A stretch of 64,000 nucleotides of DNA from Fusobacterium mortiferum (GTDB lineage Bacteria > Fusobacteriota > Fusobacteriia > Fusobacteriales > Fusobacteriaceae): positions 62,001-126,000 of the forward strand of contig NZ_JACSNP010000004.1 in the NCBI RefSeq assembly GCF_016900045.1, read 5' to 3'. Each line of letters begins with the position of its first letter. The first letter of the stretch is position 1. Under the pieces are notes generated by a model that did no database searches, was not told the origin of the DNA, and saw nothing but the letters and a program-made list of their open reading frames with translations. Of this stretch, positions 8,627-16,461 are shown in pieces. Both the position numbers and the translations under genes were made by a program.

Positions 8627-11424
8627 TTTTCCACCTCAGTATCAAACATTGTCTTTAAATATCCTTTTAAAATTGTATTATTTGTACTTGAATATAAATA
8701 CTTGTAAAGCATATTCATAAAACTTTTATTATTTTTTCCATTAGCTATAATTTGTTGTACTCCATACTCTGTAAAATTATTTAAATCTTTAATTGAAAAG
8801 TTACTATAATCAAAGTTTTCTCTATCTATATAATAGTTCCATTCTGTTTCTAACTCATATTTTTTTAAATATTTTTTAAAATTTTCATTATTATAATTTT
8901 TTAATTTATCTTTTATCTCATCAGAAAATTTATTACATTCAATTAATGAACATAATAAGTAAATGAAATTTTCATTAATTTCTCTTGTATTTTCTAAAGC
9001 TAGGATAATATTTTCTTCTAATTTTATATTAGATTCTATATAGTTAAATCTTAGTAATTCAAAATAAATTTTTAGATTAAAATCTTCATTTAATTCTTTT
9101 AATAATAGATTAACTTCTTTTTGCTTAATTTCCTCATTAAATAATCTTAAAAAGTATATCTTTAAAAATATATCATTTTTTGAAAAATAAGTTTTCAGTG
9201 CTTTTGTCAATCTTATTTTTGAAGAAACTTTTATCGAATAATAATAAGTAAGCATTCCCATAACATAATTACTAGACTTCTTCCTATTTTTTATTATAAT
9301 ACTAAAGATTTTTTTTAACATATTATCAGTAACAAATTCTATATTTTTATCAAGAATAGCTATAAAATAATTTTGTAATTCCTTATAAATATTGTCATTA
9401 TAAAAAACATCGAATTTTTCACTCTGAAATACAATATTAAAAAAATTATCAAACTGTTTTTGAGTTAACTTATGTCTATGTATTAAAAGAAAAATATTTT
9501 CTAATATCATTTTAAATTTATTAAAATGTATTTGTTCAGGTTTAAATAAACTCAATAAATTTTTTAAAGTAATTAAAAGTTTATTAAAATCTTCAATATC
9601 TGTTTCTAACTCATTTATATTATATTCCATTATTAAATTTTTTAAATCTTTTGTTGAAATCTCTAGCATGATAAAATAATCAAAATACTCAAATTTTTCA
9701 TATGTTAATATTTCTCCTATAGAAAAATTTCTTTTATCTTTATTATTTTTATATAAAATAAAAAGTATTTCTATATAATTTTTTAGTATATTATGAGTCT
9801 CTAAAAAATTATTTGGAATACCATTGTAAAGAATAAACTTGTAAAAATCTCTGACTATAAAGCTTGCTTTAACTAGAGGTGAATTTCCAAAAAAAGAACT
9901 GTTTTTACTATTTTTTACATTTTCTAAAGTTTTATACATTTCATTCCTACATTTTTCTAATGTCTTGAAATTGTTAATTTCATAATATAAATTTGTTTTT
10001 CTCTTAAAGTACTTATCATATATCTTCTCTAAATTTATTTTCTTTTTTACCTCTTCAAAAAAGAAAAATTTTGGATCAATTCTTTCTAAGTTCTCTAAAA
10101 GGAAATATGTCCATACAATTTTTATTTTATTGTTATCTTTTTGATATTCTTTTAATTTGCTTCTTAATACTTCACCAGCTAAATTATATTCCTCAAAGAA
10201 AATATATCCACTAACTATTAAATTTTCTTTAGCAATATCATTATTTTCCTCTATAAATTTAATAAATCTTTTTCTATCAAAGGTTAAAATGCAATCAAGT
10301 AAAAACTCTAATTTTTCTTGTTTTTTATTAAGATTTTCCATTTTATTAAAGTCTTTCAGTGTATTAATAGAAGAATCTTCATTAAATTGTATAATATTTG
10401 ATTTTATTAATATTTCTATATATTTATTCAACTCCATTATATCTAAACAATTTTCTTTATCAAAAGAAGCAATTTTTTTATTTGATAATATTTTATCCGT
10501 ATTAAATTCCACAATATTTAAATTTTTAATTAAAGCTTTTAAATTTGCTTCTGTTAAATAATCTAAATTAGAATAAATTAAACTATTTTCTTCTTCCAAT
10601 TTTTCTTCTCTTTTTTTATATAAATCTTCTAGAAAATCTGTTAGTAATTTTCCTTTATTCTCCAATAACTTCTCTTCTGAAATTCCTAAATATTCTTTTT
10701 TTTCTAAATTTGGTAAAATTATTTTATTAATAATCTTTTCATCTTTTAAACTACTTACTTTATCATTAGATTTAAAATCAACTAAGTAAACTTTTCTAAA
10801 ATCTTCTTTTAAAATTTTTCTTATCCAAGATAACATATTTTTTACATTAGGGTCATTTAATGAATACCCAATAAATAAAATAGTATTCGTTGTAAAAAGT
10901 CCTTTTATAAATGTTGAAATTAAAGGAAATTTCTTTGTATATTCCTTAAAATCACTTCTTTTTAATATAATATTTTTATTTTTTAAATCTCCATGCATTT
11001 TTATAATCATTTTATTTCTAGAAGAATGTGCTAAATCTTCATCTTTTTTTATAACATCATATTCATAACTTTTATTTAATTTTTTTTCTATCAAGGTATC
11101 AAAATTTGTAGTAATTATATAGTTTATTTCCAATTTCTCTAATATTTCATGAATAGAATTAGGAGAAAATTCTTTATTAAAAATTTTATCAAGGATATCA
11201 TAGAAAGGAACTTTACCAAAAATCTTATAATATTCTTCTGGAATATCAAGTATTTCATCATCAGATAGCTTTCCTTCTTTTAGTTTTAATTCTTTTGCAA
11301 AAGCTTGTATTAAAGTATTCCAACTAGGTAAATTACTATCTATTGAAGCTCCTGCCCCAACAAAGATAACTAATTTCTCTTTTAATAATTCCTCTGCTAA
11401 AAAATCTATATATAAATCATTCAT
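8623..11424 (-). CDS. SIR2-family NAD-hydrolase-like defence protein (933 aa)
   Basis: An N-terminal SIR2_2-type domain occupies roughly residues 8-260. Its NAD-binding and catalytic motifs are complete: FVGAGAS (21-27), TTNFDT (105-110), KMHGDL (142-147, candidate catalytic His144) and FIGYSLNDPNV (184-194). In defence proteins (Thoeris ThsA, DSR1/2, SIR2-HerA, short-pAgo SIR2) such domains degrade NAD+ once phage is sensed. The remaining ~670 residues are predicted by eye to be helical repeats, the typical place for sensing or oligomerisation. AAAGGAG lies seven bases before the ATG at 11424. It is the first gene of the pair with the PD-(D/E)XK protein. It is shorter than DSR2-type single-gene proteins (about 1000 aa) and lacks an adjacent HerA ATPase, so I cannot place it in a named system. 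Confidence 0.85.
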   Translation of the reverse strand: MNDLYIDFLAEELLKEKLVIFVGAGASIDSNLPSWNTLIQAFAKELKLKEGKLSDDEILDIPEEYYKIFGKVPFYDILDKIFNKEFSPNSIHEILEKLEINYIITTNFDTLIEKKLNKSYEYDVIKKDEDLAHSSRNKMIIKMHGDLKNKNIILKRSDFKEYTKKFPLISTFIKGLFTTNTILFIGYSLNDPNVKNMLSWIRKILKEDFRKVYLVDFKSNDKVSSLKDEKIINKIILPNLEKKEYLGISEEKLLENKGKLLTDFLEDLYKKREEKLEEENSLIYSNLDYLTEANLKALIKNLNIVEFNTDKILSNKKIASFDKENCLDIMELNKYIEILIKSNIIQFNEDSSINTLKDFNKMENLNKKQEKLEFLLDCILTFDRKRFIKFIEENNDIAKENLIVSGYIFFEEYNLAGEVLRSKLKEYQKDNNKIKIVWTYFLLENLERIDPKFFFFEEVKKKINLEKIYDKYFKRKTNLYYEINNFKTLEKCRNEMYKTLENVKNSKNSSFFGNSPLVKASFIVRDFYKFILYNGIPNNFLETHNILKNYIEILFILYKNNKDKRNFSIGEILTYEKFEYFDYFIMLEISTKDLKNLIMEYNINELETDIEDFNKLLITLKNLLSLFKPEQIHFNKFKMILENIFLLIHRHKLTQKQFDNFFNIVFQSEKFDVFYNDNIYKELQNYFIAILDKNIEFVTDNMLKKIFSIIIKNRKKSSNYVMGMLTYYYSIKVSSKIRLTKALKTYFSKNDIFLKIYFLRLFNEEIKQKEVNLLLKELNEDFNLKIYFELLRFNYIESNIKLEENIILALENTREINENFIYLLCSLIECNKFSDEIKDKLKNYNNENFKKYLKKYELETEWNYYIDRENFDYSNFSIKDLNNFTEYGVQQIIANGKNNKSFMNMLYKYLYSSTNNTILKGYLKTMFDTEVEK

Positions 11425-11442
11425 AATTGAACTCCTTTAGAT

Positions 11443-11473
11443 ATAAAGCTTGTCTTTTGTAGACAAGCTTTAT
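11443..11473 (-). terminator. Perfect 13-bp hairpin between the type ISP gene and the SIR2 gene
   Basis: Arms ATAAAGCTTGTCT (11443-11455) and AGACAAGCTTTAT (11461-11473) pair fully around a five-base loop, ten bases past the type ISP stop. The T tract is short (TTTATAT). It separates the restriction gene from the SIR2 pair, whose own promoter would have to lie in the roughly 20 bases before the SIR2 ribosome site or rely on readthrough. Confidence 0.65.
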
Positions 11474-11484
11474 TTAATAATTAT

Positions 11485-14400
11485 TTAAAACTCAACTTTA
11501 GGCAACTCCTTAACTAGCTCATTAGTTTTCAATGAAAGAGTTATTATACTTAATAAAAGATTTAAAATATATTTAGAGTCATTATGCTCATCACACCAAA
11601 GGTTAGGGTCATTTGTAATACCACTATCTTTATTTGTTGTTACAGCATATCTTTCCATTATCCATTCAATAGCACTCTTTCCATTAACTTGGTAATCATA
11701 AGCTTCTAAAGGAATATTTTTTATAGTTATACTGCTGTTATAAATTATAGTATCTTTTACTCCTTTTTTTATGAAACTCATTTTTTCAACTCTATAATTT
11801 CCTAATTCTTCTCCTTCAACTATAATTCCTTCAGGTCTTTCAAGAGTTTCATAGTTTAGATGAAGTTCTGCTAATTCTCTTCCTATATCAGAATACTTTT
11901 TAAAATCTTGGTATTCGTCAACTAAAGGTAATTTCGGTACAGTTTTCTTTAAATCTGCTTCAAATTCTTTTCTATAATCTTGATTATGTAAGAATCCATA
12001 GACATAATAGAAAATATCCTCTTTAGTTATTCTTGGTACTCCATATTTTTCCCTAGATAAATTATAGATAAAATCTGTTATTCCATCTTGTTTATTTTCT
12101 TTAGAAGTAAATAAAGTACTATTTGAACTTTCTTCACTATAATATAAAGGATAAAAATTCGCATTTTGAAAAGTTTGAATATCTCCAATTTCTTTTAAAA
12201 TAAGAGAAGAAAAATTATGTTTTCCTCCAATTCCTATTGTTCCAATTGATAAATATTTTTCAAATTTTCTTTGTTGCGAAGGAATTTCTATCCATAATTT
12301 ATTAAAATATAAATTTTGTTTTGTAAAAGGTCTATACATTGATAGAGCAATATCTTTTGCTTCATAAATATCTTTTACTTGTTTTTTCAAAGAATTTTTT
12401 AACGCTCTTGACCAACTAATATTATTAGGATTAGTATCTATAATATCTTCTGTATCAATATTTTCATCTTTTTTTCTAACCTTTTCTATCTTATCAATCT
12501 GAGTATTGTAGAATTTTATAGTATCTCTCATCTGTTTTTCTAATTGTCCTTTTGAATAAGAATACACCCATGTATCTCTATTAGTTACTACTCCGTTAGA
12601 TGAAATATTGAAGAAAGTATTTTTATTATTTTTATTATCTTTATCAATTAAAGGAATAAAAGTATCAAACTTTTCATTTCTTTGATTAATCCAATCTCCA
12701 TCTTGATTAGGAGTTAATATTGTCCAATCTATATTTTTTACTGATTTAAAATTAGAGATTATTTTTAATTTTTCTTCTCTTGTTAAATAATCGCCTATAT
12801 CATGATAGTAAATAGAAGCTTTTTCTTTCTTAATATTAGGATTTTTTATTAAAAATGTTATTGCGATTGGAGTTCTTGAGCCACTACCAAATATTTTTCC
12901 ACCTTCTTTTCTTGAAAGTTCTCCTGAAGTTCTTTGATTTCCTCTTAAATTAAATACATAAATTGAAGTAAATTCTTTTTCAATAACTTTTCTAAATCCT
13001 GAAGTAGAACCACCATCAATCCAAGCTCCATTTGTTACAAAGCCTATTATCCCACCTGTTTTATCTAATCTATCAGTTGCCCATCTAAATGCTTTAATAT
13101 ATGCATCATATAATGCTTTATTTAATCCTGCAGAAGATTCTTTTGAATATGTTTCTAATATTTTATTATCTAATTTAGGATATTTTTTATTTTGAGCATT
13201 ATCATTAGCAGAACTTTGTCCTATTGTATATGGAGGATTTCCTATTATAATTTGTAATGGTGCTTTCTTCTGTCTGTTTACTCTTTCAGAGTTTTCTTTA
13301 AAAGCTAAGTCAAACATTTGAATCTCATCATCATCTTCACTTAATTGGAAAGTATCTGTTAAACAAATTCCTCCAAATTCTTTATAACCAACCTCTCCAA
13401 TAGAATTTTCCTTTTCTAAATCATGATACACATTCTCTATATTTACAGTTGCTATGTAGTAAGCTAAAAGAACTAACTCATTAGCATAGATTTCATACTT
13501 ATACTTTCTTTCTAAATCTTTATTTTTGATTATTCTGCTTTGTAAAAGTCTTGAGATAAAAGTTCCTGTTCCTGTAAATGGGTCTAAAATATTAACATTT
13601 TCATCACTTAAACTTCTTCCAAACTCTTTATTTAAAAGCTCCTCTACTGAATTAATAATAAAATCAACCACCTCAACAGGAGTATACACTATTCCCAATT
13701 TGTCTACTAATTTAGGAAAAGCTGTTTTAAAGAACTTGTCATATAACTCAACTATAATTCTTTGTTTTCCTTCAGCGTTATCAATATTTCCTATTTTAAG
13801 TTTAACATCTTCATAGAATTTATTTAATTCTTCAGTTTCCTTTTCTATTTGCCCTTGTAATAATAAATCTAAAATATCTTGCATAGAATGAGATATAGGA
13901 TTATTCTTAACAAATGAATACCCCTCAAATAAAGCTTCAAATATAGGTCTTGTTATTATATGTTGAGATAACATCTCTATTCCTTGCTCTTCATCAATAT
14001 CAGGACTAATATTTTTTTGTAATCCTTCTATAAATTTGTTGAAAGCCTTTCTATATTCCTTATCTCTAGCAATTAAATCTCTTATTTTATCAATTTGAAT
14101 CTCTGCTATTCTAGCGACATCTTTAGCCCAACGTTCAAAGTATTTTCTATCTCCAACTTTTTCAACCATCTTAGCGTATATAGCATTTTGTAATTTATCT
14201 ACGTCCATACTAAGACTCATTTGTCTTTCGTTTATTTCAAATTTATCCCCTTTATATCTTCTTTCTTTTCCTGTGTTATCTACTGTCCCTATTAAGATAT
14301 TTTTAGGTTTTCTTTTATTTAAATCTATTTTATTAATTTCAGCATTAAATCTATCGTCATGAGCTCTCAAAGCATTTAATACACTCCAAACTACTTTATA

Positions 14401-16290
14401 TGTTTCATTATCATTTAGAGCTTCTTCAGGTTTTTTATCTGCTGGAATAACAACAGGAATTATTATATATCCATATTTTTTTCCTTCTGCTCTTCTCATA
14501 ACTCTACCAACAGATTGAACTACATCTACTTGTGAGTTTTTAGCTGATAAAAATAGTACTGCGTCAAGTGTAGGAACATCTACTCCTTCACTAAGACATC
14601 TAGCATTAGTAAGAATTTTACACTCTCTTTCATTCTCACTATCCTGTTTCAACCAAGATAATAGATTTTCTCTTTCAAGAGCATTCATTCCCCCATCAAT
14701 ATGCTTAGAGGAAACTTCAACCATCTTTTCCTGTACTTCTTCTTTTAATGAAGATATATAAGTATTTGAAAACTCATTTAAATCACTTGTAATCTTTTTA
14801 GATGTTTTTATATCTCTACAAAAAGCAACTGCTCTCTTCATTGGGTCAGGGTCAGAAGCTTTTACTATCCCCTCTTTATCAAGAATTTGTTTAGATAATC
14901 CATTAATACACCCCATTAGTTTAGAAGCATCATCTATCTTAAATTCAACTTCTTCATTAGAAATTAAAGCTTGTATCTCTCTAGGAACTTGACTATGATT
15001 TAATGTCAAAATTAAAACTTTATAATCTGTTAATAATCCTCTTTGAACAGCTTCTCCAAATCCAATTCTGTATATTTCATCTCCATAGATTCCTCTATCG
15101 TCCATAGAACATAGATAAGCATTATTTTCTTTAGCTTTAGATTTTGAGTTATCATCATAAAGTCTTGGTGTAGCTGTCATATAGAGTCTTTTCTTAGCTT
15201 TTATAAACTCATTATCATGAACTTTTATAAAATTACTTTCCTCTTCATCAGCAAGAGCTACTCCCGTTGTTCTATGTGCTTCATCACAAACTATTAAATC
15301 AAAGACACCAAAAGTAGAATCTTTAGCTAATATTTCCTGTTGAGCCTTAAAAATTACATCTATTGATTGATAAGTTGAAAAAACAACTTTTAAACCTTCT
15401 TTAACCTTTAAAGTTTCTAATTGACTTACAATTTTATTTACATCAGTAGTGGCTGGTAAAGCTAAATCAACAACACTCATTCCTGTACTATCACTATTAG
15501 TTTTCTTAGTAATTTTTGAATCTGAACATATGCAGATAGGATATAATTTCCCTTCTATATCACTAGACCACTCTCTTAGTGTTTGTCCTAATAATGCTAT
15601 TGAAGGTACTAAAAATAAAACCAAGCCATTTCCATTAGTTTCATTTTCAGCTATCTTTAGTGAAGTAAAAGTCTTTCCTGTCCCACAAGCCATGATTAAC
15701 TTTCCTCTATTAGCATTTTTAAAATGTGAATGAACAGCTTTTAAAGCTGATTCTTGATGTTCTCTAATCTTTTTCTTCTCTTTTCTAGCTTTATTTCCTG
15801 TATTTCCTAAATATAATTTATCCCAATCTACCCCTGAATCTTCAAGAGTATTTAATGAAATTCTTACAACAGGTATCTCTTGATTTTCTATTAAATCACT
15901 AGCTTTTTTAGACCAATGGTTGGTTGTAGAAACGAATAATCTACTTGAAAATTTTACCTTTATTCCATCAACTTCAAAAAGTTTAGCCGAAGTAGAAATA
16001 AATGTATCTACATCTGCTTTATCTATATGTTTATCTGAACTATAAAATTTACATTGTACAGCTTGATATTCATTCTTATCTGTCAAAATAACCAAATCTA
16101 TTCCACTATCACTTCCACCAAATTGATTTCTGTATGGAAATTCATTCCATAACCATATTTCTTTAATATCATCACAATATAGTGGAGCTGATAAAAACCA
16201 ATTTTTTATTAATTCTTCAAATCTTGTCCCCTTATCTCTTAAAGAAAAGGAATCTCTTTCCATTTTTTTTAAAATATTTTCTAAGCTCAT
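11485..16290 (-). CDS. Type ISP-like restriction-modification enzyme (nuclease-helicase-methyltransferase fusion)
   Basis: The 1601-residue length and domain order match single-polypeptide type ISP enzymes such as LlaGI/LlaBIII. An Mrr-like nuclease comes first: GGSDSGIDLV with Asp65, then QCK at 79-81. An SF2 translocase follows: Walker A ACGTGKT 201-207, DEAH 336-339, SAT-like TATPR and a late QSVGRVMRR arginine-finger motif. After a coupling region comes an N6-adenine methyltransferase: SAM site DPFTGTGTF 903-911 and catalytic NPPY 1018-1021. The last ~450 residues are the expected target-recognition part. One protein therefore both methylates one strand at its site and, when sites are unmodified, translocates and cuts. 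All catalytic motifs are intact. The start ATG at 16290 is preceded by AAAGGAG. Target sequence is unknown. Confidence 0.88.
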   Translation of the reverse strand: MSLENILKKMERDSFSLRDKGTRFEELIKNWFLSAPLYCDDIKEIWLWNEFPYRNQFGGSDSGIDLVILTDKNEYQAVQCKFYSSDKHIDKADVDTFISTSAKLFEVDGIKVKFSSRLFVSTTNHWSKKASDLIENQEIPVVRISLNTLEDSGVDWDKLYLGNTGNKARKEKKKIREHQESALKAVHSHFKNANRGKLIMACGTGKTFTSLKIAENETNGNGLVLFLVPSIALLGQTLREWSSDIEGKLYPICICSDSKITKKTNSDSTGMSVVDLALPATTDVNKIVSQLETLKVKEGLKVVFSTYQSIDVIFKAQQEILAKDSTFGVFDLIVCDEAHRTTGVALADEEESNFIKVHDNEFIKAKKRLYMTATPRLYDDNSKSKAKENNAYLCSMDDRGIYGDEIYRIGFGEAVQRGLLTDYKVLILTLNHSQVPREIQALISNEEVEFKIDDASKLMGCINGLSKQILDKEGIVKASDPDPMKRAVAFCRDIKTSKKITSDLNEFSNTYISSLKEEVQEKMVEVSSKHIDGGMNALERENLLSWLKQDSENERECKILTNARCLSEGVDVPTLDAVLFLSAKNSQVDVVQSVGRVMRRAEGKKYGYIIIPVVIPADKKPEEALNDNETYKVVWSVLNALRAHDDRFNAEINKIDLNKRKPKNILIGTVDNTGKERRYKGDKFEINERQMSLSMDVDKLQNAIYAKMVEKVGDRKYFERWAKDVARIAEIQIDKIRDLIARDKEYRKAFNKFIEGLQKNISPDIDEEQGIEMLSQHIITRPIFEALFEGYSFVKNNPISHSMQDILDLLLQGQIEKETEELNKFYEDVKLKIGNIDNAEGKQRIIVELYDKFFKTAFPKLVDKLGIVYTPVEVVDFIINSVEELLNKEFGRSLSDENVNILDPFTGTGTFISRLLQSRIIKNKDLERKYKYEIYANELVLLAYYIATVNIENVYHDLEKENSIGEVGYKEFGGICLTDTFQLSEDDDEIQMFDLAFKENSERVNRQKKAPLQIIIGNPPYTIGQSSANDNAQNKKYPKLDNKILETYSKESSAGLNKALYDAYIKAFRWATDRLDKTGGIIGFVTNGAWIDGGSTSGFRKVIEKEFTSIYVFNLRGNQRTSGELSRKEGGKIFGSGSRTPIAITFLIKNPNIKKEKASIYYHDIGDYLTREEKLKIISNFKSVKNIDWTILTPNQDGDWINQRNEKFDTFIPLIDKDNKNNKNTFFNISSNGVVTNRDTWVYSYSKGQLEKQMRDTIKFYNTQIDKIEKVRKKDENIDTEDIIDTNPNNISWSRALKNSLKKQVKDIYEAKDIALSMYRPFTKQNLYFNKLWIEIPSQQRKFEKYLSIGTIGIGGKHNFSSLILKEIGDIQTFQNANFYPLYYSEESSNSTLFTSKENKQDGITDFIYNLSREKYGVPRITKEDIFYYVYGFLHNQDYRKEFEADLKKTVPKLPLVDEYQDFKKYSDIGRELAELHLNYETLERPEGIIVEGEELGNYRVEKMSFIKKGVKDTIIYNSSITIKNIPLEAYDYQVNGKSAIEWIMERYAVTTNKDSGITNDPNLWCDEHNDSKYILNLLLSIITLSLKTNELVKELPKVEF

Positions 16291-16461
16291 ATCCTAACTC
16301 CTTTATCTTCTAAAATTCTTACTTTGTATTATAACATATATTCTTTATTAAAACTAAAAATTATTATCACAACTTTTTAAAAATTTATATAACTTTAACT
16401 TTTTACTCCTTTCCATATTAAACTCTTTGTGGTAAACTTTAACTAAAGAGGGGGATTTATT

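Noticed and set aside
8623-11424. Assigning the SIR2 gene to Thoeris or DSR2
   Set aside because: No TIR partner gene (Thoeris) is present, and the coupled second gene with a nuclease core does not fit the single-gene DSR systems.
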